Position numbers and translations under genes: made by a program | Source of the DNA: Brassicibacter mesophilus | GTDB lineage: Bacteria; Bacillota; Clostridia; Tissierellales; Proteiniboraceae | Length of the DNA: 64,000 nucleotides | Direction: 5' to 3' | Assembly: GCF_050433385.1 (NCBI RefSeq) | Contig: NZ_JBNPXI010000013.1 | Coordinates: 60,716-124,715, forward strand | Notes under the pieces: model-generated | Told to the model about the DNA's origin: nothing | What the model saw: only the letters and a program-made list of their open reading frames with translations | Databases searched by the model: none | Shown: in pieces, positions 33,792-42,369 of the stretch | Layout of the letters: each line of letters starts with the position of its first letter | Position numbering within the stretch: position 1 is the stretch's first letter

Positions 33792-34748
33792 CTACTGCAC
33801 CAATTCCTTTTTTATATTCTCTAAATTTTGCTCCATAAGTGTAAAATAGTTTTCACCTTTTTTCTGCTGCTCTTCCGTTAATCCTGCTATAGGATTTAAG
33901 ACGAGTACTTTTAAGTCTGCTTCCTTTGCCAGCATTTCAGCAGTTTTAGGACTTGCTAATACTTCAAGAAAAATATATTTGAAATCTTTACCAACAGCTA
34001 AATCAATCAAGTTAGCAAGTGTCTTCGGTGTAGGCTCTTCGTGTGGAGTAACTCCTGAAACTGATATCTGCTTAAATTCATACCTACTAGATAAATAGTT
34101 AAACGCTTCATGAGAAACTAATATTGTATCTCTTTTTTTATTTTTTAGTTCTTTTGTGTATTTATTATCTAGCTCTCTAAGTTTATTAGAAAAGTCTTTA
34201 TAGTTATTTTCATAGAAATCCTTGTTAACATTATCCACAGAAGAAAGCTGTTCTTTAATGACGTATCCTATTTTGTCCATGTTTAATGGGTTTAACCATA
34301 AATGCGGATCATAGTTTCCATGAACGTGATTTTCTTCGTCCCTATGAAGTGAGTCATGGTGCTCGTCTTCATCTATCCTTAGAAGATCAACTTGCTCACT
34401 AGCATTTATTATTGCTATGTTTTTTGTCCTAAGCGTTTTTGCTAGCTTATCTCCCCATGGTTCCATATCAGCACCATTATATATAAATAGATCAGCATTC
34501 TCAATTCTTGCAGTCTCTCTAATAGTCGGTTCATAGTCATGAGGCTCAACTCCATTAGGAATTACGGAATACAAATCAACTTTATCTCGCCCGATTTCTT
34601 GTACAGCAAAATATAGAGGATAAAAACTTGCATAAACTTGAATCTTGGATGACTTACCCTCAAAATTATTTTTCAAAGGTCTATTAATGCTGCATCCACT
34701 TGAAAAAGTAATGACTGCTATTATTAGATAGATTAGTATTTTCTTCAT
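33792..34748 (-). CDS. znuA: zinc-binding lipoprotein ZnuA/AdcA
   Basis: 318 residues. Lipobox ITFSSGCSIN, then the cluster A-I binding protein fold: IQVYASFYPLYFAVQEIG, VIPNGVEPHDYEPT, LFIYNGADMEPWGDKL. A His/Asp-rich loop (DEDEHHDSLHRDEENHVHG) follows, as in zinc-specific members, then YDPHLWLNP and VSHEAFNYLSSRY with metal-ligand His residues. The loop favours Zn over Mn. The ATG at 34748 follows AAAGGAGG; a reading from 34769 would include it. First gene of the operon, with an operator-like palindrome 20 nt upstream. Confidence 0.92.
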   Translation of the reverse strand: MKKILIYLIIAVITFSSGCSINRPLKNNFEGKSSKIQVYASFYPLYFAVQEIGRDKVDLYSVIPNGVEPHDYEPTIRETARIENADLFIYNGADMEPWGDKLAKTLRTKNIAIINASEQVDLLRIDEDEHHDSLHRDEENHVHGNYDPHLWLNPLNMDKIGYVIKEQLSSVDNVNKDFYENNYKDFSNKLRELDNKYTKELKNKKRDTILVSHEAFNYLSSRYEFKQISVSGVTPHEEPTPKTLANLIDLAVGKDFKYIFLEVLASPKTAEMLAKEADLKVLVLNPIAGLTEEQQKKGENYFTLMEQNLENIKKELVQ

Positions 34749-34767
34749 AAACTTAACCTCCTTTTTC

Positions 34768-34798
34768 ATAGATGCAAATTATTTGCATTTGCATCTAT
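34768..34798 (-). promoter_or_regulatory. Zur-type operator: nested palindromes upstream of znuA
   Basis: Two interlaced perfect palindromes: ATGCAAAT-T-ATTTGCAT (34772-34788) and 12-bp arms ATAGATGCAAAT/ATTTGCATCTAT (34768-34779 and 34787-34798). They start directly at the -10 element and run to the ribosome site, so a bound repressor would block initiation. Confidence 0.7.
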
Positions 34799-34825
34799 TT
34801 TATAAATTTACCCAAAATAAAACAA
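34797..34825 (-). promoter_or_regulatory. promoter of the znuACB-zur operon
   Basis: On the minus strand TTGTTT (34820-34825), 17-nt spacer, TAAAAT (34797-34802). The -10 abuts the operator palindrome. Confidence 0.55.
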
Positions 34826-34920
34826 ACTTAACATGTTATATTTATGGGCTGTTTTAACCTCTCACAGCTTATTATTCTTTTTTAATATTTGTTACCATAT
34901 AATTACTTAACTATACACAA

Positions 34921-34957
34921 AAATAAAAAACGTAGATAAATAAATATCTACGTTTTT
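34921..34957 (-). terminator. intrinsic terminator of the LemA-TPM unit
   Basis: Stem CGTAGATA/TATCTACG (34931-34938, 34945-34952) flanked by A5 and T5, reading as a terminator on the minus strand. It overlaps the TPM stop codon. Confidence 0.8.
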
Positions 34958-35735
34958 ACCATCCTCCTCCAGCTCCACCACCGCCTGAAGAGCCTCCACC
35001 ACCGCTATTACCGCGGTCATTTCCTCCTCCGCCGCGGAAGCCTCCTCTCATGGCTATTCGAAGAAGCATCATTGTAAAAAAACCTCTAAAAAATATCTGG
35101 TCAAGGATCAAAAACAGCACAATACCAATAACTATTAGTATGTTTTTAATGTTTCTAAAAATACCTATATCTTTTTTGTCCGCCCTGCTATCTTCATAAA
35201 TTGGTGCTCCATTAGTACTATAATCTATGTCATACTCATTAGCTACAGCTGAAAGTATACTGTTAAATCCATTTAGAACCCCATTCTCAAAATCTCCATC
35301 TTTAAAATATGGAAATATCTCCTTATCTCTTATCTCACCTACTTTACCATCAGGTAAAGCTCCTTCTAATCCATATCCTACTTCTATCCACAACCTTTTT
35401 TCATTTGGGGCAACTAATATTAGTACTCCATTATTTTTGTCTTTATTTCCTACGCCCCATTCTCTAAAAAGTGCAACTGCAAATTCTTGCTCAGTTCTGT
35501 TCTGTAGTGAATTTACAACTGCTACAACTATTTGAGAGCCTGTTTTATCATAAAGCTGTTCATTAACCTGGATAATATAATTTGCTGTACTTTTGCCTAT
35601 AACACCGACTTCATCATACACATAAAAATATTTATTTGGTTTAGGTAATTGAAAGTCATCTGCAATTACCGCACTACTAACAAGTGTTAGTAGTGCCAGT
35701 ACAATTAAAATAGTTTTCAGCCTATTCAATTTCAT
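34956..35735 (-). CDS. TPM-domain membrane protein (YgcG family)
   Basis: 259 residues. Signal peptide (TILIVLALLTLVSSAVIA), then the TPM_phosphatase domain: FYVYDEVGVIGKSTANYI, GSQIVVAVVNSL, EQEFAVALFREWGVGNKDKN and IEVGYGLEGALPDGKVG. One membrane helix (about 195-215) and a Gly-rich end (RGGGGNDRGNSGGGG...) follow. YgcG proteins accompany LemA; the function is unsettled, with links to membrane or envelope maintenance. It lies 15 nt after lemA on the same transcript. Confidence 0.88.
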   Translation of the reverse strand: MKLNRLKTILIVLALLTLVSSAVIADDFQLPKPNKYFYVYDEVGVIGKSTANYIIQVNEQLYDKTGSQIVVAVVNSLQNRTEQEFAVALFREWGVGNKDKNNGVLILVAPNEKRLWIEVGYGLEGALPDGKVGEIRDKEIFPYFKDGDFENGVLNGFNSILSAVANEYDIDYSTNGAPIYEDSRADKKDIGIFRNIKNILIVIGIVLFLILDQIFFRGFFTMMLLRIAMRGGFRGGGGNDRGNSGGGGSSGGGGAGGGW

Positions 35736-35749
35736 TTAATCCACCCTAC

Positions 35750-36313
35750 TTAAAAATTGACTTCTGGAACATCTTTATCTTGCTCACTTATTTCAAAGTA
35801 TTCTTTTTTGTCAAATCCAAACATTCCAGCAAAAATGTTACTTGGGAATTTTCTTACTTTATTATTATAAACCTTAGCTGACTCATTATAATCCATTCTA
35901 GCTACTGCTATTCTATTTTCTGTACCTGCTAGCTCATCCTGTAATCTAATAAAGTTTTCGTTTGACTTTAATTCAGGATACCTTTCTACAACCACATTTA
36001 GTCTTTCAAGAGCAGTTGAAAGCTGAGCATTCGCTTGAGCATATTCTTGTGGACCTTTAGCAGTTTCTAGTCTACTTCTTGCTTCAGTTACTCCTATTAA
36101 TACTTCTTTCTCTTGTGAAGCGAATCCTTTAACAGTATTTACTAAATTAGGAATTAAGTCAGCTCTTCTTTTAAGCTGATTTTCAACCTGTGCCCATTTA
36201 GCATTTGTTTCTTCATCAAGCTGAACTAAACTGTTATAGCTCCCTGCAAATATGAATACTATAACCAATACTACAGCTAATACTATAAACAAAGTCATTA
36301 AACCTTTTTTCAT
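35750..36313 (-). CDS. lemA: LemA family protein
   Basis: 187 residues. An N-terminal membrane helix (LMTLFIVLAVVLVIVFIFA) precedes the LemA four-helix domain: YNSLVQLDEETNAKWAQVEN, LKRRADLIPNLVNTVKG, LERLNVVVERYPELKSNENF and the conserved GTENRIAVARMDYNESAKVYN. LemA is a membrane-attached helical protein usually beside a TPM gene, as here. ATG at 36313 follows AAAGGAGAA; the reading from 36358 passes over it. Confidence 0.92.
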   Translation of the reverse strand: MKKGLMTLFIVLAVVLVIVFIFAGSYNSLVQLDEETNAKWAQVENQLKRRADLIPNLVNTVKGFASQEKEVLIGVTEARSRLETAKGPQEYAQANAQLSTALERLNVVVERYPELKSNENFIRLQDELAGTENRIAVARMDYNESAKVYNNKVRKFPSNIFAGMFGFDKKEYFEISEQDKDVPEVNF

Positions 36314-36532
36314 TATAACATTCTCCTTTACTTTAAATATCATGCTATTTTGAGTCAACTTTAGGGTATATTTAATATATTACTATAAATGAGTACTTTT
36401 TTCCATTACTCTATATTTATATTTCAAATATTTTATTATTATTAAACTGTTTTTAATTTTATTTTATATATGACTTTATAATAATTCTATTTTGAAGTAA
36501 AATACTATTGTGTGTTTAGAAAGGAGTAGACT

Positions 36533-37399
36533 ATGGAAAATAGATCAAAAGGAATTTTATTAATTATATCTGCATCACTTTTTTTTGCACTAATGTCCGC
36601 AACTGTTAAATCACTACATGGCATAAGTGTTGTTGAAAAAATGTTTTTTAGAAATGCTGTAGGGCTTATAGTAGCTAGCTTAGTAATAATAAAGAAAAAA
36701 CAATCTTTTATTGGCAACAATAAAGGCTCACTATTTCTAAGAAGCTTTTTCGGACTTTTAGGTGTAGCATGCAACTACTATGCAATATCTAAATTGCCAC
36801 TTGCTGAAGCAGAAATCCTAAACAAAATGTCTCCATTTTTTGTTATTATTCTATCTGCAATATTTTTAAGTGAGAAAATAAGGAAAAATCAATTTGTAAC
36901 TATAATTTTAGCATTCGCAGGTGCATTATTAGTAATCAAACCAGGATTTAATTTCTCTTTGATACCTGCACTAATAGGTCTAACTTCAGCATTTTTCGCT
37001 GGTTCGGCATATACAACAATAAGACACTTAAGACACACTGATTCTCCTGATGTTATAGTTTTCTATTTTACTTTATTTTCTACACTTGTAACAGTACCAA
37101 TTATGCTTGCTAGTAATTTTACAATTCCTAGTGCTATTCAGTTAATTTCATTAATTGGTATCGGAGTATTTGCAACCACTGCCCAATTTTTATTAACATA
37201 TGCTTACAGATATGCCCCAGCAGGCGAACTATCAATATATACATATGTTAATATAGTTTTTTCAATAATAATTGGATTCATCATATGGAATGAAGTTCCT
37301 GACCTTTTAAGCTTTCTTGGTGGTACTTTAATAATAATTGCTGGATATATCAACTATCGTTTTAGAGTAAGTACAAGTACTCTTAACAATAACAAATAG
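36533..37399 (+). CDS. EamA/DMT family transporter
   Basis: 288 residues with ten predicted membrane helices in two EamA halves (residues 5-135 and 150-280). The pattern ILLIISASLFFALMSATVKS, FRNAVGLIVAS, and YYAISKLPLAEAEILNKMSP is typical of drug/metabolite exporters. The substrate is unknown. ATG follows AAAGGAG. Divergent from lemA and convergent with the radical SAM gene; a shared terminator lies downstream. Confidence 0.88.
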   Translation: MENRSKGILLIISASLFFALMSATVKSLHGISVVEKMFFRNAVGLIVASLVIIKKKQSFIGNNKGSLFLRSFFGLLGVACNYYAISKLPLAEAEILNKMSPFFVIILSAIFLSEKIRKNQFVTIILAFAGALLVIKPGFNFSLIPALIGLTSAFFAGSAYTTIRHLRHTDSPDVIVFYFTLFSTLVTVPIMLASNFTIPSAIQLISLIGIGVFATTAQFLLTYAYRYAPAGELSIYTYVNIVFSIIIGFIIWNEVPDLLSFLGGTLIIIAGYINYRFRVSTSTLNNNK

Positions 37400-37420
37400 C
37401 TCTTAACAGGAATAATGTAT

Positions 37421-37488
37421 AACATAGTGAACTGCTCCCTGCCAAATAGGCAGCGGGCAGTTCACTTTATGTTATCTGTTATTTTTTT
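37421..37488. terminator. terminator between convergent EamA and radical SAM genes
   Basis: Long imperfect hairpin: arms 37421-37435 and 37457-37473 share GTGAACTGC/GCAGTTCAC (37427-37435, 37457-37465), with an inner CCTGCC/GGCAG stem. T-rich sequence follows on the plus side (37479-37488). It may serve both strands. Confidence 0.6.
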
Positions 37489-38818
37489 CATTCCATAACC
37501 TATCAGCTGTCACGCTCCACTCATTAGAAACATCAATACATTTCTCTGTTAGCTCTTCCACAGATTCCTTGTCAATTGGCTGTGTTGAATAAGCATTTGA
37601 GCTATACACCATTTGCTTTAGCTTCTCTGGATTGTCTAATAGTGGACATGGTCTTAAATGGTTATGATTAAAAGGCTGATTAGTTGCATATTGCTTAAAT
37701 AATGGAGATTGAAGCGCACTTAATAAATCTGTCTCTTTTATATTTACGTTAGAGTAATGGATAAATGCACATGGCTCTACATCCCCACTAGCATTAATAT
37801 GAAAATAATTTTTCCCTCCAGCAATACAACCCTCTACATATTCTCCATCATTCCAAAAATCTAGTACAAAAATTGGTCTGCTTTTTCTAATCTCTCTAAC
37901 TCTATGATACATATATTCTCTTTGCTCAGGTGTTGACAATAATTCCATTACAGCATCTTTCCCCAGTGGCATATATGTAAAATACCATCCAAACAAGCAT
38001 CCTTTTTCAAGCATAAATTCAATATATTCATCAGAACCTATAACTTCAGTGTTCTTACTATGATAGCAAGTAGAGAAACCATAACCAATACCATATTTCT
38101 TTAGTATATCCATTGCCGCCATGACTTTTCTAAATGTCCCTTTCCCGCGTCTCATATCTGTTTCTTCTTCAAAACCTTCTACACTAATAGCTAAAGCAAA
38201 ATTTCCAACCTCTTGAAGCTCCTTTGCAAACTTTTCATCTACTAATGTTGCATTAGTGAATGCAAGAAACATGCAATCATCATGTTCTCTTGCTAAAGCT
38301 ATTAGATCGTCCTTTCTTACAAGAGGTTCTCCACCAGAGTAGATGTACATATAAATTCCTAATTGCTTACCTTCAGTTATAATTCTATCTAGTTCTTCAT
38401 TTGTTAATGAGTCTGACTTATTATACTCTGCTGCCCAACATCCTGTGCATTTTAAGTTACACGCTGCAGTAGGATCCATCAAAATAGCCCAAGGGATATT
38501 ACAGTCGTGCTTCTTCTCTAGTTTGTTTGCATCAGGAATACCTAAAATAGTAGCGTTTAAAAAGAAATTAGTCATGAATTTTCTTCTTACATTTGGATGT
38601 AACTCTGTAAGTATTTTAGTTATAAAATCTTTCCAGTTGTTATTTTCTTCCTTCCATAATAGTTTTACATTTTGAAGTATTTGTTTATGGTTTTCTTCAA
38701 CAACTACTTTATCTGCCCAATTTAACAATTTGGGAAAATTGTCTATTGGATTCTTTTCTAAATAGTTTATTCCTTCTTTTAATAACACTGTGCTAATTAA
38801 CTGTTTAGCTGATTTCAT
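37472..38818 (-). CDS. radical SAM protein with C-terminal Cys region (SPASM-like)
   Basis: 448 residues. The 4Fe-4S motif C-x3-C-x2-C is at 120/124/127 (AACNLKCTGCWAAEYN), followed by GIYMYIYSGGEPLVRKDDL (GGEP binds SAM methionine). After the barrel, EGCIAGGKNYFHINASGDVEPC and RPCPLLDNPE give more Cys as in SPASM/twitch domains, which bind extra clusters. The first 110 residues are a helical extension. Target unknown; proteins with this CWAAEY form exist in many Clostridia. ATG at 38818 follows AAGGGGG. An operator-like palindrome lies 37 nt upstream; the tetR gene is immediately before it on the same strand. Confidence 0.85.
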   Translation of the reverse strand: MKSAKQLISTVLLKEGINYLEKNPIDNFPKLLNWADKVVVEENHKQILQNVKLLWKEENNNWKDFITKILTELHPNVRRKFMTNFFLNATILGIPDANKLEKKHDCNIPWAILMDPTAACNLKCTGCWAAEYNKSDSLTNEELDRIITEGKQLGIYMYIYSGGEPLVRKDDLIALAREHDDCMFLAFTNATLVDEKFAKELQEVGNFALAISVEGFEEETDMRRGKGTFRKVMAAMDILKKYGIGYGFSTCYHSKNTEVIGSDEYIEFMLEKGCLFGWYFTYMPLGKDAVMELLSTPEQREYMYHRVREIRKSRPIFVLDFWNDGEYVEGCIAGGKNYFHINASGDVEPCAFIHYSNVNIKETDLLSALQSPLFKQYATNQPFNHNHLRPCPLLDNPEKLKQMVYSSNAYSTQPIDKESVEELTEKCIDVSNEWSVTADRLWNEKNNR

Positions 38819-38854
38819 TATTATCCCCCTTTTCAATATTTAAATTGACATTTT

Positions 38855-38886
38855 AGTTTTTATAGACATTCGTGTCCATAAAAACT
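38855..38886 (-). promoter_or_regulatory. palindromic operator upstream of the radical SAM gene
   Basis: 14-bp arms (38855-38868 and 38873-38886) with one mismatch around the core GACA-TTCG-TGTC (38865-38876). There is no T-run on either strand, so it is unlikely to be a terminator. The same GACA-N4-TGTC core lies upstream of the tetR gene. Confidence 0.6.
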
Positions 38887-38894
38887 AAAAAAAA

Positions 38895-39485
38895 TTATAT
38901 CCTTAATCCTTCAACTAAAATCTCAATAGAAGATATACACTGTTTAGCATCTAAATCAGAAAATAAGAATTGTTGTAGTACAAGAGATTCAACTAATGCA
39001 TATAGTGTATTAGCCATAGCTTCATTATTTACTTTTTTTATTTCGCCTCTCTTCTCACTTTCACTCAATAAATATTCGAACATTCTTCTTAGTTCAAGTG
39101 CATTAAAGCGAATTTCATTTGCTATTTTGGCATTTTCCATTTTTAGCACAAGCCATAGCTCTAACATAATAATAATTTGCTTATTATTACTTGATTCACG
39201 TATTAGATCATTAATTATTTTTTTTATCTTATCAAAAAAAGATATCTCTCTTTCATTAACAACTTCCTCTAAATATGACTTGAATTCAAGTGAAGTATGA
39301 TTTATTACAAAGCTAAATATTTCATCTTTGTTTTCAAAATACTGATAAAGTGTAGTTCGACCCATACCACATTTTTTTGCTATATCTGAAAGTTTAGTTT
39401 TATGATATCCATTTTTTATAAACACATTAACAGCATTTTCAGCAATCTCATGCTTTTTCTCATCATAATTTACTATTTTGGGCAC
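38895..39485 (-). CDS. TetR/AcrR family transcriptional regulator
   Basis: 196 residues. The N-terminal HTH is clear: IAENAVNVFIKNGYHKTKLS, then IAKKCGMGRTTLYQYFENKDEI (about residues 32-56). The C-terminal part is helical with no diagnostic motif. GTG start 5 nt after AAGGAGAT. Its own promoter overlaps a GACA-N4-TGTC site, and a matching site lies before the radical SAM gene 76 nt downstream, so it probably represses itself and the radical SAM gene. Confidence 0.88.
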   Translation of the reverse strand: MPKIVNYDEKKHEIAENAVNVFIKNGYHKTKLSDIAKKCGMGRTTLYQYFENKDEIFSFVINHTSLEFKSYLEEVVNEREISFFDKIKKIINDLIRESSNNKQIIIMLELWLVLKMENAKIANEIRFNALELRRMFEYLLSESEKRGEIKKVNNEAMANTLYALVESLVLQQFLFSDLDAKQCISSIEILVEGLRI

Positions 39486-39526
39486 TTAATATCTCCTTCC
39501 CTTTTTTCGACATCTACGTTGATTTT

Positions 39527-39554
39527 ATTTTATCATATTCGACACTAATGTCAA
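39527..39554 (-). promoter_or_regulatory. promoter of tetR overlapping its operator
   Basis: Minus strand TTGACA (39549-39554), 16-nt spacer, TAAAAT (39527-39532). The palindrome GACA-CTAA-TGTC (39541-39552) covers the -35 and part of the spacer, with flanks ATATT/AATAT extending the symmetry. A half-site GACA lies at 39509-39512. Confidence 0.65.
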
Positions 39555-39634
39555 TATAATAAATTATTTTTTACTTTTGTGTAAAATTATTAATATAATG
39601 TATGCTTGCATGTCCTAGTTTATTCCTCAAACAA

Positions 39635-39659
39635 GAAATGAGCCTTAAGGCTCATTTCT
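39635..39659 (-). terminator. intrinsic terminator of the sodium-dependent transporter gene
   Basis: Palindrome GAAATGAGCC/GGCTCATTTC (39635-39644 and 39649-39658), loop TTAA, followed on the minus strand by TTGTTT. It overlaps the stop codon. Confidence 0.7.
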
Positions 39660-41004
39660 ATATCTTTATGATTCCAGTTGCATATAAAAATATAATTAGA
39701 ATTCCAATTGGCGCGATGTATTTTGTAATAAAGGTATATACATTTGCCATCCTAAAAGTAATTGTATTGTCATTAGTTGCTTCTTTAACAGCTTTATTAG
39801 CACCCCATATCCATCCAACAAATATTGAGATTAGTAACCCTCCTAAAGGTAAAAGTATATTTGATGCAGTAAAGTCAAATAAATCGAAATACGTTTTACC
39901 CAAAATCTTCATATCACTCATTACTCCAAATGATAATGCACTTGGCATACCTATAATGAATACTACTATTGATAATAGTACAGTACTTTTCTTTCTACTA
40001 ATATTAAATTCCTCAGTAAAAAAGGCAACTATTACCTCTAGCATTGAAATTGTAGATGTTAATGAAGCAATACCTACTAAAATAAAAAATAGTGCTTGAA
40101 AAATGCCTCCCAGCGGCATCTCTCTAAAAACAGCTGGTAAAGTTATAAATAATAATGATGGTCCAGAACTAGGCTCAAATCCATATGCAAAAACTGCTGG
40201 AAAGATCACTAATCCTGCCATCAAAGCAATTCCAGTATCAGCAATAGTTACCTGTATGGCAGTAGATATTAAATTCTCTTTTTTGTCTATATAGCTACCA
40301 TATGTCATCATTGCTCCCAAACCTAAGCTAAGAGAAAAAAAAGCATGTCCTAAAGCTTCCAGTACTCCTTTTGCAGATAAGGATGAAAAATCTGGCTTAA
40401 GTAAAAACTCTATACCTTTATTGGCACCATTTAGTGTTAATGAACGAAACATTAATATAACTAATATTCCCAATAATATAGGCATTAGAATTTTACTGTA
40501 CTTTTCCACTCCATCCTTCACTCCAGCAATAACAATTGAGGCTGTCAAAAATATAACTAAAAATTGCCACATTATTGGTTCAATAGGATTGCTTATTATT
40601 GTCCCAAAATAATCTGCTAACTGTTCTGGTGCAACCTTTATAAGAGATCCAGTAATAGTTCTAGAAATATATGAAAACACCCATCCTGCAACAACAGAAT
40701 AAAAAGATAAAATAATAAATGCAGATACAACTCCCATTATCCCAGTCATATACCAGGGTTTATTAGGAGCTAGTTTCTTAAAAGTCCTCACAGCATTTGA
40801 TTGTGTTTTTCTACCAAGAATAAATTCAGACAACATAATAGGAATACCTATAATCATAATACATATTAAATATACAAAAATAAACGCAGCACCACCATTT
40901 TTACCTGCTACATAAGGAAATTTCCATATGTTGCCTAAGCCTATTGCTGATCCTGCTGCTGCAGCTATAATACCAATTCGCGACCCAAATCCTTCTCTTT
41001 TCAT
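39658..41004 (-). CDS. sodium-dependent transporter, NSS/SNF family
   Basis: 448 residues, about eleven membrane helices. TM1 carries the sodium- and substrate-site signature SRIGIIAAAAGSAIGLGNIW followed by KFPYVAGKNGGAAF, as in LeuT and MhsT. AFFSLSLGLGAMMTYGSYI is the TM6/7 segment. NSS proteins import amino acids with Na+. The eleven-helix version is the usual bacterial form. ATG at 41004 follows GGGTGGAG; a reading from 41043 passes over it. Single gene. Confidence 0.92.
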   Translation of the reverse strand: MKREGFGSRIGIIAAAAGSAIGLGNIWKFPYVAGKNGGAAFIFVYLICIMIIGIPIMLSEFILGRKTQSNAVRTFKKLAPNKPWYMTGIMGVVSAFIILSFYSVVAGWVFSYISRTITGSLIKVAPEQLADYFGTIISNPIEPIMWQFLVIFLTASIVIAGVKDGVEKYSKILMPILLGILVILMFRSLTLNGANKGIEFLLKPDFSSLSAKGVLEALGHAFFSLSLGLGAMMTYGSYIDKKENLISTAIQVTIADTGIALMAGLVIFPAVFAYGFEPSSGPSLLFITLPAVFREMPLGGIFQALFFILVGIASLTSTISMLEVIVAFFTEEFNISRKKSTVLLSIVVFIIGMPSALSFGVMSDMKILGKTYFDLFDFTASNILLPLGGLLISIFVGWIWGANKAVKEATNDNTITFRMANVYTFITKYIAPIGILIIFLYATGIIKI

Positions 41005-41170
41005 ATCTCCACCCTTTCTTTCTATTGCTTGGCATACATCCATAAAATAGTCGACTAACTTGTCACATTTGTTACTTTTTTGTAATATTTATAATTTAGC
41101 ACCTAACCTCTAATATGTCAATGGCAATATAAAGAAATATCAAGGTTTTAATATGATGAGTCGCATAAAA

Positions 41171-41196
41171 CAAAAAAACAGCTGTTAAGCTGTTTT
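41171..41196 (-). terminator. intrinsic terminator of the desulfurase-thiI unit
   Basis: Stem AAAACAGCT/AGCTGTTTT (41175-41183, 41188-41196), loop GTTA, T-run on the minus strand. It abuts the thiI stop. Confidence 0.8.
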
Positions 41197-42364
41197 ATGG
41201 AATAATATTATGCACTTCCATTTTATCTACTGCTTCATTTATTAATTTATCAACATCTAACACGCTTTCAGACTGTTCAATTTCATCTAGCTTTGGTCTT
41301 GTTACTGGATGCTTTGGTAGAAAAACTGTACAGCAGTCCTCAAATGGTAAAATAGATGTTTCAAAAGTTTCTATATCCTTAGCTATCTCAGTTATTTCAA
41401 CTTTGTCCATACCTATCAACGGTCTAAATACTGGCATTTGAACAGATGCGTTGGTTACATTCAAGCCTTTAATGGTTTGACTAGCTACTTGACCTAAGCT
41501 TTCACCTGTAATTAAGGCATCTATATTTTCTTTTTTTGCAACTGCTTCTGCAATTCTCATCATAAACCTTCTAGAAATTATAGTCATTTCATCTTCAGGA
41601 CATTTTTCGTTGATTTCCTTTTGGATATTAAGTAAATTCACACTATATAGCTTTATGTTTCCACAATATCGTGACAAAATACCTGCAAGACTTTTAACTT
41701 TTTCCTCAGCTCTCTCACTTGTAAAAGGATAGCTATGATAATGTATTGCGCTTAATTCTACACCCCTTTTAGCTATTAAGAATCCTGCAACTGGGCTGTC
41801 TATTCCACCAGATAATAATAGTAAACCTTTACCATTTGTTCCAAGTGGTAAGCCTCCGTAAGCTTTTATTTTATCAGTATATACGTAGCACTTATCCCTT
41901 ATGTCTATGTGTACGTAAGCATCTGGTTTATGTACATCAACTTTAACGTTCTCAACACTCTTAAGAAGTTGAGCACCGACTTCCCTAGCAAGCTCAGGGG
42001 ATTTAATAGGAAATCTCTTGTCTGCTCTATTTACTTCAACTTTAAATGTCTTTATACCTTTCTGGATGACTGCTTCTTCTAGCACTCTTTTTGCACTTTC
42101 ACTTATTTCATTTATGTCTTTTTCAATTCTATAGCATGGACTTATATATACTATACCAAAAACCTTTCTTAATCTATTTGTTATAGTATCAATATTCTGT
42201 TCATTTGCTTCAATAAAAATTTTCCCTAATTCCTTATATATTTTCGATTTTCCTAAATCTTTTATAGCATTTTTTATATGCCTAACTAATTTATTTTCAA
42301 AATATGACCGATTAAGTCCTTTTAATGCAATTTCACCAAAACTAACACTTACTACTCTATCCAA
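41195..42364 (-). CDS. thiI: tRNA 4-thiouridine synthetase ThiI
   Basis: 389 residues. An N-terminal ferredoxin-like part with SFGEIALKGLNRSYF, a THUMP domain (about 60-165: EVNRADKRFPIKSPELAREV) and a PP-loop ATPase domain with LLLLSGGIDSPVAGFL. ThiI adenylates U8 of tRNA and receives sulfur from a NifS-like desulfurase. It lacks the C-terminal rhodanese domain of the enterobacterial form, as is usual in Gram-positives. The TTG at 42364 is 6 nt after GAGGTG; a GTG at 42373 (4-nt overlap with the desulfurase stop) lies in that ribosome site. Confidence 0.93.
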   Translation of the reverse strand: MDRVVSVSFGEIALKGLNRSYFENKLVRHIKNAIKDLGKSKIYKELGKIFIEANEQNIDTITNRLRKVFGIVYISPCYRIEKDINEISESAKRVLEEAVIQKGIKTFKVEVNRADKRFPIKSPELAREVGAQLLKSVENVKVDVHKPDAYVHIDIRDKCYVYTDKIKAYGGLPLGTNGKGLLLLSGGIDSPVAGFLIAKRGVELSAIHYHSYPFTSERAEEKVKSLAGILSRYCGNIKLYSVNLLNIQKEINEKCPEDEMTIISRRFMMRIAEAVAKKENIDALITGESLGQVASQTIKGLNVTNASVQMPVFRPLIGMDKVEITEIAKDIETFETSILPFEDCCTVFLPKHPVTRPKLDEIEQSESVLDVDKLINEAVDKMEVHNIIP

Positions 42365-42369
42365 AATAA

